Source: Vishniacozyma victoriae
Taxonomy: Eukaryota > Basidiomycota > Tremellomycetes > Tremellales > Bulleribasidiaceae
Direction of reading: 5' to 3'
Length of the DNA: 64,000 nucleotides
Assembly (NCBI GenBank): GCA_017654735.1
Contig: JADPYG010000088.1
Span: forward strand, 4,402,001-4,466,000
Below the pieces are notes generated by a model. That model saw only the letters and a list, made by a program, of their open reading frames with translations. It searched no databases and was not told the origin of the DNA. Of the stretch, positions 1-11,187 are shown piece after piece. A program made the position numbers and the translations under genes. Position 1 is the first letter of the stretch. Each line of letters opens with the position of its first letter.

Positions 1-966
1 CCATTTGGCGAGGTACCTGACTATCAGCACTGACTTGTCTTCAGAACCAAAAAGACGTACCCGACGTCCTCGCCGACGACTTCACCGGCGCAGAATACCC
101 CAGCAGCGGCACATAGGTTGTGCTGGAAGGCCAAATCCATATGCTTGCTTGCATCCAATCGCAATCCATCTATTCCGTACTCCTTCACCCACGGTCCAAC
201 CCACGCATTCAACACATCCGCAACCCCAGCAGTCTCAGTCTTGAGGTCCATGAGCGAAACATCATTCTTCCCATCATCACCAATGATAAACCAGCATTGT
301 TGCAACATATGATCAGTCTCGCTTGATCCATAGTTGATAGGACAGGGAGTATGATAGTTTTCGGTTTTCTTGAATAAGAGTTTACCGCCTGCGGCTTTCT
401 CTAGGGCGGAGTTGGAAATATCGGTTGAGGTTGATGCGGCATGATTAAGTGCTACGTCTACCATCAAGTACATTCCTCTGGAATGGAGGGCGTTGGAGAG
501 GTCCTTGAGATCGGCTTCGGTACCGAATTTTGGATTGAGCTTAGTAGGGTCGGTTGTCCAGTATCCCTGTCATCAGCCTCACACTTATCGCCTTGCAATG
601 TAATGACTCACATGGTAGGCCTCGCCCCATCGGAAAGAACCCTCGATATTGGCACTGACGGGAGATATCCAAATGGCATCAAATCCCATTCCTTGGATAT
701 AATCAAGTTTATTGATAATACCCCTCCAATTACCACCACAATATCTTCCCATGGTGTCATCACAAGCTGCATTGCTTCCATCAGGTAAAGCAAATCGATC
801 AGTAACGATCCTGCTCATCAATCACCTTGTCAAAGGAGTTGGAAAGGGAAAAGGTGACATACTGGTAAATAGACCTTGATCGCCATTCAGCAGCGGTTGC
901 AGCGTAAGAAGTAGCGAATAGAGCTAAGAGAGGGAGGAGTCGGAATAACATGTGGAAAGTGAACAT
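1..966 (-). CDS. Secreted alpha-amylase (GH13), 5' part, runs off left edge
   Basis: Endo-acting alpha-1,4-glucan hydrolase, probably secreted to degrade starch. The model starts at the ATG at 966 (a second in-frame ATG at 951 is possible), followed by a hydrophobic signal peptide ending near AATAAEW. Exon 1 is 966-863; exon 2 begins at 810 and gives SIYQIVTDRFALPDG, typical of fungal Taka-amylase N-termini. Further exons show GH13 region I (DVALNH), region II with the nucleophile Asp (GLRLDASKH) and region III with the acid/base Glu (FCAGEV). Region IV and the C-terminal beta domain lie beyond the left edge. An intron beginning GTACGT is seen near 57, and the frame resumes as GYLAKW. Identification is firm; the exact start is less so. 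Confidence 0.9.
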
Positions 967-1753
967 TGTAAATGAATGTGGTTGTGGAAAGAAGGTGGAT
1001 CGATCTTATTCGTCAAGAATAGGATGAAGTATATGAGATGAGTAGAAGATGGATAGGAGCAATGAGAATAAAGGGATACTTGGTTCTCCTTTATTTACCT
1101 ATACTCCTTTCGCAGATCGAGCTTTGACCAGACCAAGTAAAGTGTAAAGGGGTAGTAACCCATAATGTCACCGTATCAGAAAAGGCGCCTCCTGTGTTTC
1201 GGATGTACCTTTACGAAGAGTCTCGCCTCCTTGATTACACGACATGACATAATACTCAGTATTCCAAAAGAGGGATAAGGATAAAGACAGGGCGGGATAC
1301 TGTGTGTTGACACCCGTAACCAAGTTACAGCTGATGGTATTAGGGGTTAAGGGGTTAATGGAAACCAGTCGCGTCGTTATCGCTTCGTAATTTCACAGAG
1401 GGTCTGTGCCTCGGCCATAATAGTCCGATGATAAGACGCTAGGAGCTTGGATGTACATCGGCAGGACCGAAATTGGCGCTTGAACGTTTGTCCATGGGAA
1501 TCACAGGGGGTGTAGAGTACAGTAGTAATCAGGGCAAAGGCGGCCAAGCAGACAGAGCCTTGACCGAACGCCTTTCCGATTCCCCGGCGCGGCGCGTAAC
1601 TGACTTGATCGGCTAACTACTGGTGAGTTCAAGCCACTAAAGACTGGCCCCACGAGCTATCCAACTCTGACGCCAAAAGTTTAGGGTATTGTGCTGCATG
1701 CTACAATTCAACATGGTATACAAGCTACGTTACTTCCTCCTTCTTCCTCATCC
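967..1753. other. Intergenic: amylase promoter and ICL1 downstream region
   Basis: Upstream of the amylase start and downstream of the isocitrate lyase stop. No convincing gene was seen. It holds a perfect tandem pair of AGGGGTTA at 1342-1357, which contains STRE-like AGGGG cores. Confidence 0.5.
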
Positions 1754-3767
1754 CTATAGGTTCTCCAAAGCCTTCTTTGCTTTATCATCGACGAATTGAC
1801 TCTCTGTGACACCCTTGCCCATTGCTGCGGTGGACGATCTGGTCATTAGCTCGCGTCACAACACAGCTCATGAGAGTGACTTACATCCCACCAGTAATGG
1901 TCATCATCATTGAATCGGCGAAATCTGCTCCAGACCACTGGGGAATTAGCACTGCACGATGATGTGGTGAGAGTTGGACATACCTTCTGATGAGTTAGGA
2001 CATCACATCCAATATCTCGTTCTTTACGCTGAATAAGCTCGACGTAGGCTTTCATTCCATCTTTCGCGAATGCCTTGGCAAACTTGTCGTTAATGTACGC
2101 GTTGGAATGTAGACCGGCGAGCTGCATGTCAGCTTATACCCCAAGATACGAAGAGGGGACATACGGTGATGAACTGGAAGATGAATCCCAACTTTCCTAG
2201 TTCCCAAACATACTCCTTCATTTCCTTCTCCCCTAATCCAGCGGCATCCCAATTGAAAGATGGACTGAGGTTGTATGCTAACCACTGACCCGGCCTTTCT
2301 TTGTGTACACCTTCTGCAAATTCCTTTGCCTGGGCGTAAATGGGTGATTTGGTTTCCATCCACAGTAGATCGGCATGGGGGGCGAAAGCGATAGCTCGGT
2401 TGATGGCACATTGTGTTCCACCTTGGTATCGATAGTAGCCCTCTCTTGTCCTTGGGGTATCCCAGTTCCAGTATGGTGCTTCTTTCAGTCCGTACTCTTT
2501 TGCGATCTGCAGCGAGGAGGTATTGGATGCGTGTGTCGAAATGAGTTTCTTCCTAAACTCTTTGATCTGGTCTTCGGAAACACCTTCCTTTTTCAATGCC
2601 TCAGAAAGGGTATCGGGGTAAAGTTGTAGGTTGGCCAGAGTCATCCATTCGTCTTCTAGTCGCTGCATCTCGGATCCTGATTTCCTGGCGAGCTCGCCGG
2701 CGAGCATGATATCGTTAAGCGAAGATGCTTCAGAATTTGTGGAACCGAGGATGAAAGCGTGATCTCGAGGATCAATGTTGGTGGTGATCAGGGTTGCTGC
2801 TTCCGAGTCGGTTCTGGCGACGACGAGATTGGTGGTCCCCATGATATCACACTGGAATCGCATGGCGACAAGTCGGTTGATGTGTTCCGATATGGGTACT
2901 AGTACCTGATCATCAGTTTTGGGTGTCGGTGGTATTCGCCGGTGAACTTACCTTTCCGGCCATGTGACCGCACTTCTTGGTACCAGGCGCCTGATCCTCG
3001 ATATGGATACCAGCAGCTCCGGACTCGACCATCATCTTGGTTAGCTTCATGACCGCCGTCAGACCTGGATATCAGTCCTGGTCAGGCTTATGCATAGATG
3101 GACATACCTCCATGACCAGTATCGGCATCAGCGACAATAGGTCGTAGGTAATCAATAGGAGCACCCAGTTTCTCAAGTTCAGCATCACCTTTTGCTAGAG
3201 CTTGTAGACGTGTCCATCGTTGTTTTCGATCATGGAATAGCTGGGCTGTGAATAGTTGAGCGACCTTATCCGGGACGGTGTTGGATGGGTAATCTAATGA
3301 TCAGCTTAGTCATAGATGATGTTGAGACACGTACCGGCAAGATCAGGACCTGGTTCCAGAGACGACGATGCGGTCGAGGAACATTGCCATCCGGATACGT
3401 ATACTGTTTCGAGGTACTTTGCCATCTGAGTCAATTGGACTGGATCAAGTCTGATATCAGCTCAACCCGTAAGGGCAAGGGAGAGACTCACGCTCCGTAG
3501 GTAGCAGTACATCCACCCCCTTCACCCCTCTTCTTGGACTCAAGGAGCTTGTACATCTTCTTGGCCATGACATCGGAGGGATAAGTTAAAGGTAAAGTAC
3601 CCCTCTTCGAAACGACATCAGCGGCTGTGTAAGGTCGAACAGTCCTTGCGAAACGGGGTTGCTGTCCATCAGCCAAGGACTGGGAAGAAGAGGGGATAGA
3701 GGGGACTGACCTTCTGGAACTCTTCTAGAGCTTTGACTTCAGCTTCAAAATCTGCTTTTTCAGACAT
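1754..3767 (-). CDS. ICL1: Isocitrate lyase
   Basis: Glyoxylate-cycle enzyme cleaving isocitrate to succinate and glyoxylate, needed for growth on acetate or fatty acids. The start ATG is at 3767 ([19 protein letters not shown]), then several short introns. Visible family features in order: [12 protein letters not shown] N-terminal region, ADTGHGG metal/substrate loop, [13 protein letters not shown] containing the catalytic KKCGH signature (near 2965), [11 protein letters not shown], and the TP-SPSFNW region ([12 protein letters not shown]). The C-terminus reads [21 protein letters not shown] and ends KKALENL. Length is about 540 residues, usual for fungal ICL. It has no obvious frameshift. 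The promoter carries a cluster of CCGG motifs (separate entry). Confidence 0.95.
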
Positions 3768-4789
3768 TGTGAATAAGATATTATGATAGTTGCATGCTCT
3801 TGCGGCGAGTGGTCTTCTATATATGTTGGATATAGGGTTGAATTGACACTCTAAACCCGTCAGACCGGTGGTCAGCCGGGTAGTCCAAGTTGCCGGGGTT
3901 GAATGATTAGCAGATCTGTATGACCGGGATCAAAATACGACGGATTTAGTCGGGTTAACCTGGTTCATACATGCTATGTTGTGTTACCCTCTGACCGTTC
4001 CCCTTGTAAGTTAGTCATTCCTATTACATGTCATTGCGGCGAGTGGAGGATGAATTATTACCATTTATCGAGTCGAGTCGACATGAGAGCGAGTGGAAAA
4101 CATGAAATGATGATGAAAAAGCGAAGAACAATGAATACCGAGTACTACCGCCCGGGTGTATTCTCGGTTGATTAATGAAATAGGCTCACGCTCAGGTAAT
4201 CTAGGAAACAATACACACAGCCTAACTTAGTCAAAGGGATGCACTTAGGTGACGCCCAAAAGGCCAGACAACTAACGAAAGAACACCCTCTATACATATC
4301 GTTTAAAGGGTTACAACCAAGGAACTCGTGAAACAATATAATCCAATTCCGACTCACCCTCCCTTTTTTCGATTACAATATCACCATGAGAATGAATTGA
4401 GTGAGAGGAAAGGGGTAACATATTTATGATACTTTGAACCAAAGGATATACACACAAGATGGAGTAAATCTAACTTTGGGTTTTACTATCCCGCCCCTCG
4501 CTAGTATCAAACCCGAAGTACTAAGTAACGCGATGGTCATTGCGTTCAAACACAGATACCGCCCCTTTTTTGACCCCTTAGCTTCGATCAATCATCAGAT
4601 CTCTGAACTATAGAGTATCATACGCTTCGTATCTATTCGATCATTCTCCTTACTCTACATATCAGATCCTTACGAAAGGATACAATGTCCTTCGCCCCTA
4701 CCGAACCACCTGATCAACAACGATAAATCGACTCTAGCCTGCCAGCCTCGTATTATACAGGGCGCAAGTTCGGCACGTCCGTTGTCAAG
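3768..4789. promoter_or_regulatory. Divergent promoter region between ICL1 and the 7-TM gene
   Basis: About 1 kb with no supported gene; short ORFs here lack any recognisable sequence. On the ICL1 side there is a TATATA-like element at 3818-3825, about 50 bp before the ATG. Four CCGG motifs lie within 63 bp (3865, 3876, 3893, 3924), including CCG-N6-CGG at 3857-3868. Such spaced CGG/CCG triplets are typical binding sites of Zn2Cys6 factors, which control glyoxylate genes in other fungi. That this applies here is inference. Confidence 0.45.
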
Positions 4790-6905
4790 ATGGAGATGGC
4801 TCTACCTATGCCCAACATTGGCGGCAATGTTCCTCCTCTCTCGACCATCCACGACGTCCTCGTCACAGTCAGTATGTACCTTTGGCTCAAACGCCGGTCA
4901 AAAACTGATAAACAGCAGGCCCATTCTTTCTTGGATTCGCATTTGAGTATCTTGGTAGGTGATCCATCGAGCGATATCATAATGGAGACTGATAAACAGG
5001 GATGGGGGTCATCATGATGCTAGGCATCCAGTTCTTCATGGGCATGAAACGATCAAATAACGATAATTCTACTTTCGAGACTTCATCAATAGGTCGACCC
5101 AGTCGTCTAGGATATACACTCGTATTCTTCAGTCTACTCTTCAACCTTGTACAGACTATCATGGATATGGTCCGCGGATGGGATGTACGTCTGGAGGTGT
5201 TCATCGAAAGGAAGGCTGACATGCAGATGTTTGCATTAGGCTTCCTCGATATCGTATCATTCGCAACGCCAGATTACATGTGGTTCGCGTCCCCCTTTCT
5301 AGGTCTCTTTCCAGCTCTAATTACCCAAACATTCCTTCTTCGACGTATCACCCTTTTCTTATCGTCACTATCATCATTATGGCCAACACTCGACAAACCA
5401 GTTGTCAAGATGACATTTGTAATCATCATGTCGGGTGGAATTATCGTTTCATTCTTGAGTGGATGTATTGGCAGTTATTGGATTTGGCGGAGTGGGCCAC
5501 TTTGGGAGTTTTTCGAGAAGCGTAATACCATGTAAGCCATCTCTCCTTGACGAGTATGGTTGGCTGACGATAGATCGTACATCGCCGATCTAGTATGGTT
5601 GGCCACATCAAGCGCTGTTGATCTGGTACTATCGATGGTGCTCAGCTTGGAGCTCTGGTGGGCAAGGCGGAAATTAGCAGCAAAAGGAGGGATGATGGCG
5701 AAAGTCACATGGCAACTCCTGGTACGATACCTCTAATGTCCACGTAAGGACTAGACTGATATTTCCAGTTAATCACATTTCACGGTGGGATCGCAGTCAC
5801 AGCTCTGCAACTCACGGCCCTATTCCTGTTCCGATTCCAAACGGAGAATGCAGTAGCATTCTGCTACTTCCCGATTCTATTCGTATGTCCCCCTGTACGG
5901 AAGAAACTGACATGAAGCTACCCAAAATATATACCTTGACCCTCATTTTATCCCTAACACTACCCCAAACCCACCAACCAGGCCATACCCCCTCCCACGT
6001 ATTCTCCCTCCCCGATCTCAATTCGCAAGGAGCAAACCCGACTTCCTCATCAAATGGAAATAGATTAGAAAACCTCAATCGATCACCATACAATTCAAAT
6101 CTCTACCACCGTCGATCACAAATCCCAACTTTACCGCCTCTGCAACTACAGGTGGAAGGGATCAAGAAAGACAATCGGAAATCTGCCAAGAGTGGGTTAT
6201 CTGGTGTAGTTGCTAAATCCTGGAGGTTGAGTCAGGATTGGTTAAGCTGGAGTTTGATTTCTAATGACGAATCTTCCAAACGGGAAAAGGAAGATAAGGA
6301 TAGACCAATGACGAGTGTTGGTAGATGGAAGATAGCGGATCAGGAGGAGCAGGTGAGTCACTTCGCCCTTTACCGACCGGTATTTGAACTGATGATAGCT
6401 GCATCCACCCAGAGGATTTGATGAATCTAGACGCCCTTCCGAACCAAACTCCCTAGCTCCACTTCTACCCTCAGGACCACGATCAAGCCTCTCATTAGCC
6501 TCATACCCAACAATGTCGACCTACGTCTACGGTCAACCGGATCACCCATCTCTCCCACATCATCACATCCCAATGCCATATTCACCAGCACTCTCAACCC
6601 CACCTCGATCCATAACAGTCTCGAGAACACATTCGTTCTCCACCGATACCCTCCCCCGACGATCTAGTGTCTCGACCGGCCCCCTACCCCAAACTCCTGG
6701 TGAACAATTTAGGTTCGATACTAGTAATCCCTTCGGGTCAGTTTCTAGGCAGAGGAGTACTTTGACACCTATTAGGTCTGGTGAGAGTGAGGAAGGACAT
6801 TTGCAGAGGGATGAAGGGGAGGAAAGACCACCGATGAGAGGTAGATTGATGAGTTTTGAGGATATGCTTGATGGGCCTAAACCTGGGAAGGGGGATCCTT
6901 CTTGA
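4790..6905 (+). CDS. Seven-TM membrane protein, DUF6534-like
   Basis: Multi-pass protein of a basidiomycete-expanded family of unknown function. Exon 1 starts MEMALPMPNIGGNVPP and splices to SPFFLGFAFEYLG, then GVIMMLGIQFFMGM. Successive hydrophobic segments follow (for example LGYTLVFFSLLFNLVQTIM, MTFVIIMSGGIIVSFLSG). A later segment reads ATSSAVDLVLSMVLSLELW, and the last membrane segment continues after a spliced junction as LPKIYTLTLILSLTLP, resembling the K-x-Y-x-x-x-L motif at the end of the family domain. A long Ser/Pro/Arg-rich cytosolic tail, probably phosphorylated, ends SFEDMLDGPKPGKGDPS. The DUF6534 assignment is from motif memory. A GPCR-like or sensor role is possible but unsupported. 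Confidence 0.7.
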
Positions 6906-7197
6906 TTTCGCTGAGGGGTCTGTTTAAAGGCGTTATATGATTTGTATACTTTGCTTATGCAGTGCATGGCTTGCGAAGTAGACTTGGTCGACAAGCTTAC
7001 GGGCTCGGAGGTCACGAGTGAGGAATGCAAGAACTGCCATCGAGCACAATATACATGCCGACTTCGATCACATGGCCACACACCTCCTTCTAGCTGTATA
7101 CAGCCAACATACTACTCTGACACCTCACCAAATGTTCATGATCACTTCGGACCCTTGCCAGTCCCCTGCCTCAACTATTCAACAGTTCGATCCTATT

Positions 7198-7628
7198 CTA
7201 GATCATAGGAGAACCCACGAGCATCCCAGCATGATACGTGGCTCCATAACTAGTCCTACTGACCAACCTCCCATCAGCTTTCGCCATTGCCCAGATATCG
7301 TCTTTGATGATCTTCTCCATCATTCCAATCAGGATTTCATCTTCGGAGGGGGACCATCGCTATCATCAGCCCTCTCCAATGTGTAATTGAGATTGAGATA
7401 GAGGGGGCTCACTGATTTAGCTGGACTTTTCGATTTGGGGGTATCCGGACCTTCTCCTCCGTCGGTCGACTTCGAAGATTGTGATTTGGCTTTCTTCTTT
7501 GGTGTCGTTATGGCTGACGAGATGGGTACCGATTTATGTTGGACGATCTCTGATTTGATCTTGTTTATTGGTGTGAGTGAGTTGGTATCGTCCTCGTCGT
7601 CGATTTCTTGATATTCTCGCTTCACCAT
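7198..7628 (-). CDS. Small Myb/SANT-like nuclear protein
   Basis: Two exons, 7628-7413 and 7359-7198, joined by a 53-nt intron with a CTGATGATAG 3' end, giving 125 residues. The N-terminal half is polar and basic with an NLS-like TPKKKAKS stretch and two psi-K-x-E motifs (VKRE at residue 2, IKSE near 24) that could be SUMO sites. Exon 2 begins RWSPSEDEILIGMMEKII and continues DDIWAMAKADGRLVSRTS, which matches the W-x-x-E-E-D...W...GR pattern of a Myb/SANT repeat. A single short repeat suggests DNA or chromatin binding. The function is unknown to me. The gene would be missed if the intron is not applied. Confidence 0.6.
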
Positions 7629-8007
7629 CTTGTCATGGATATGAAATGAAATGTAAAGAGAGTCAGATGCATGGAGATGCGGAGGTCAGGTCAGTATCCA
7701 AGAAGCGTATCCAAGCCACCATACAAGACTACCTTTACTCTGCGCAGCCTACACAAAGACGCCCCCAAAGGGACACAAGAAGGTACAATTATGATGAAAG
7801 ATGCATATGCCGATTGCCGAATGTAGGTAGGTAGAGTAGTAAAGTAAGCAAGCAAGCAGAGCTAAGTACGTAGGTGGGTAGGAGTAAGGAGAGGGTAAGG
7901 AGAGGAAGTCGACCCTAAACAGACAGATATATACAAAATAGTCCTTATTCCCCAACCATGTGTCGTTATCATGAGTATCGCTAATTTGACAAAGCCATTT
8001 TGATGAA
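7629..8007. other. Intergenic
   Basis: Between the Myb-like gene start and the glyoxal oxidase stop. It is GT/A-rich with short GTAGGTAGG-type repeats around 7823-7880. No gene was recognised. Confidence 0.4.
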
Positions 8008-10218
8008 CTAAATGGCGATGAAAGCGGCGATACCGAATGTTAGGGAAAGTAGGATAGTCTGGAAAACAGAAGGTAACGCCAGCGTTGATGATCCTGAATT
8101 CTTGGCTGCTGCATTGACGGTCGAGCCCGAGGCGGCAGTATCGGTAGAGGTGGTATTGGAGGAGACTTCGGAAGTCTTGTCGGCTACAATAACCTGAGAT
8201 TGAGGGAGGACAGTCTTGGCTAGTAGTGATTGTTCTTCAATGTTTCCTGAACCGATCATGATGATCTCACCCTGGGAGGGGATACCGTCAACGACTAGGA
8301 AGATGTATGCTGGACCAGGTTGGAAGATATTTGCGTTGGGTGGCATTTGAGCGACGTTGAGGGTGATGTCGTCCTTGTCTTCGTCTTTGATGTAGGTAGT
8401 CTCAAGCTCGAGGTATCGTTGACCAAAGTTCATCTATACATTAGTCACTGCCTCTTGCTGCGAGATCAAAAAACTTACACCGTGGGTAGAGAATCCAGAT
8501 CGGATGATGACAACCTTGGCATTGGAAGGATCAGCAGACTTGTCGAGAGGAGTGTAGGTCAAAGTAAACGCATCACCACCGTACGACAACGAAGTGGGGA
8601 AAGTGTTGGTAAGAGTAGGTCGAGCGGCATTGTACCACTTAGGGTACCATCGCTCGACGACGTAGCTTGTACCCCACTGGGTAGTCGTGACGTCCTTGTT
8701 GGGGTTGGAACCTGATACGAGGAGTGATCCATCGGCAAGGAGAAGGGCGGTGGAGTGGTACATTCGCTCGTGGGGTGATGCAGTAAGTCCATCTCGGTTG
8801 AATCGGGATCCAGCAGGCGCGTTGGGGCTATGTATCAGTATAAAGGTGATCAAGGAGCGAAACGGAGGGGACTCACTCGTAGACGGCGGGCATGTAGACT
8901 GGGTCCTGTCCGTACGACTGTCCAATTGACCACTTCTCATCACCGTAACCAGCAGTGCCCATAGCAACACCGTTTCCAAGCCACATGGTTCCATCAGGTA
9001 GGTAGATAAAGTTACCCATGCTCCTGGCCTCTGGTAGTGAATCATCGTCTTCGTAGACGGGATTGGAAGATTCTGGCGAGATCCTAACACAAGTGTTGTC
9101 GGCAGGAACGGCAGTGACGTTGAATCCAGAAGCCCCGTCGGATGATTTGGAGAAATCGGCAGCTGATCCACCACAGAACAAGAGGGTTGGCTCGTAGTTG
9201 TTTGCTGGCGTCAAGGGAAGCATGGCAGTAGCTGCCGAAGCGGGGTAGACCCTGACAGCATGAGGCATGTCGGGGAGTTCGGTCTCTTCTTGCGCATCGA
9301 GATCCCAGAGGATGGTACGGTAACCAGCTTGAAGGAAAAGTTTACCACTTGGCATGAGCCATGTGAGGGGGAAGAGGTTGACGGGGACAGTGTAGTTGAG
9401 GAAATCCATGTAGATCTCTTCTCCTCTCTTGGGGTAGAATTCGTAGGTAGGGTTGTTTTGGACTTGGGTCGAAACGTATCCACCGTTCTTGTCTCCTCCG
9501 ATGACGACTACTGATCCATCTCCAAGTCCTTCAACTGTTGGGTACCAACGTTTGCCCTACAGATCAGCTATGAACACGCTTACGAGAGCAGGGGAAGCTT
9601 ACGGTCATGGTGAGATCATCACCTCCCTCTGCCCATTGACATGATCCATCATCACAAGGAGTGATGACCCTGATAGCCTCTCCACCATCCGTGTTGCCAT
9701 ATGGGTTGGCGCCGGTAGGGTTCGCACCTTTGTCGTTGACGGCGACACCATTGGTAGTGACGGGCTGATTACCACCAAAGACGGCGAAAGATCCGTTTCC
9801 GAGAGTGAATCCACCGGCGCAAAAGGTGTTGGAAGTGACCCACATGGGCGTAGCGGTGTTGGTGTTGATGTCGTATGATGTACCCCAGGCGGCGTGGGTA
9901 GTTCCATCAGGTCCAGTGACAGTCATGGCGTTGTTTTCGGTTTCTGTTATCAGCACCACTTCACAACAATTTTAGATCTAACTTACTGTCAAGGATGTAG
10001 ACGGTGTTGGTGGTACCGACAAACATCATTTGTGCCGATACACCAGAGTCACCGACAGTCTGGAACCCTCCGGCGGGAGCCTGAGATGAAGCACGTTTCG
10101 TCATGTCATCCGCAAGTGAGCGATGACGACTCGAGTTTGATCGTTTTCCGGCATGATGGGATCCGAGCGCGGGAGCGGAAAGGAGAAGGATTGGGAGGAG
10201 AGCGATGAGAGATTGCAT
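8008..10218 (-). CDS. Glyoxal oxidase (AA5 copper radical oxidase), GPI-type
   Basis: Secreted copper-radical oxidase that oxidises small aldehydes or alcohols and yields H2O2. The start at 10218 gives a signal peptide (MQSLIALLPILLLSAPALG). Five exons are evident. AA5 landmarks: the Cys that forms the Cys-Tyr cofactor in NTFCAGGFTLGNGSF, the kelch-type FGGNQPV and KRWYPT motifs, the axial Tyr region HERMYHSTALLLADGSL followed by GSNPNKD, and a C-terminal DUF1929-type beta-sandwich ending in the PGPAYIFLVVDGIPS motif with nearby His ligands (STHGMNFGQRY). The tail is Ser/Thr/Ala-rich and ends in a hydrophobic segment (LSLTFGIAAFIAI), a probable GPI-anchor signal, so it may be wall- or membrane-bound. 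Confidence 0.9.
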
Positions 10219-11187
10219 GGTGATTTGAATTGTAAATGAATGTAGGTGGTCGGTGTTGTTGTTGTTGTTATGAGTCGAGAGAGTATAGGTGGTTCGATAA
10301 AAGAATGTGTGTTATATGTAATTGCAATGCTATGCAATTGATAGGGAAAAGGGCCAACGATAAAGGATCGGATTGCGAAGTAGAAGATGGTCCAAGCTGA
10401 AGAATAGCAAGGGGGTCCAATATCAATTAAGCGATTGCTGATTCCGTTGCTTTCCAAAGGAGTGTAATAATGATTTGAAGGGGTAAAGAGTAGACTAGAC
10501 GAGTGGGGAGGTAGTAGAGTAGAGTAGTAGTGAGATGTATGTAGTAGGAGTGATAGATGTTGTGACACCTCTTCTAGATGCTTGAATGTAAGACAGGGAT
10601 AGTCCGAGCTTGTAGTGTGTAATATGTCCTGTCGGGTGGTTCAATTCTGTGTTTGTTTCGTATTATGGTTCCTGAATGATCGTCCCAAATAGAAGTCGGC
10701 TGATTTGAATAGGTTTATATGTATGTATAGAGACCAGCTCGATACGTTTAGAGTAGTTCAGATGGAGTGATGTAGAAGAGTGGTAGTAAGGAGTCAAGGT
10801 ATAATATACGACGGTATATACCTAATTGAACAATGGTGCCCTACTGAAACCTCACGACGCGTTTATACAAAAGTCATTCGCGTTCAGGAGTCGCACTTTG
10901 TGCCTGGGGGAAATTGGTGATTCGGCTTTTGTCTTCGACACTCTAGGTGCATGCATGCAGAATGTAGACCTTGGCAGTAGTGTCGAGTAACCTGGATCAT
11001 GATGCATACAGCGCACCAACTCACTGATTGGCAGAGAATGGTGGTTGTCGATATGACCTGAGACGCCTAACTGATCGGCCGTGCTTCATAGTTAGGCTCG
11101 CGTTCGGCCGAAATGACGCCGCTTGGACTGACCCGATATTTCGAGAATCAATGACCGTGGATAGTACATTAAATTAATCATATCACC
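10219..11187. promoter_or_regulatory. Divergent promoter region, glyoxal oxidase / LEU2
   Basis: About 970 bp. The glyoxal-oxidase side has low-complexity GTAG/TAGA tracts (10490-10560). The LEU2 side contains a 10-bp palindrome TTCGGCCGAA at 11103-11112 and another CGGCCG near 11076, possible Zn2Cys6 sites. No canonical Leu3 site (CCGG-N4-CCGG) was seen. ORFs in this interval look like chance. Confidence 0.35.

Noticed and set aside
3981..4357. Short ORFs in the ICL1 / 7-TM intergenic region
   Set aside because: Random-looking composition, no splice partners, no conserved motif.
10101..10568. 155-codon minus-strand ORF upstream of glyoxal oxidase
   Set aside because: Ser/Thr/Tyr/His-rich low complexity in the promoter; overlaps the start of the real gene in another frame.
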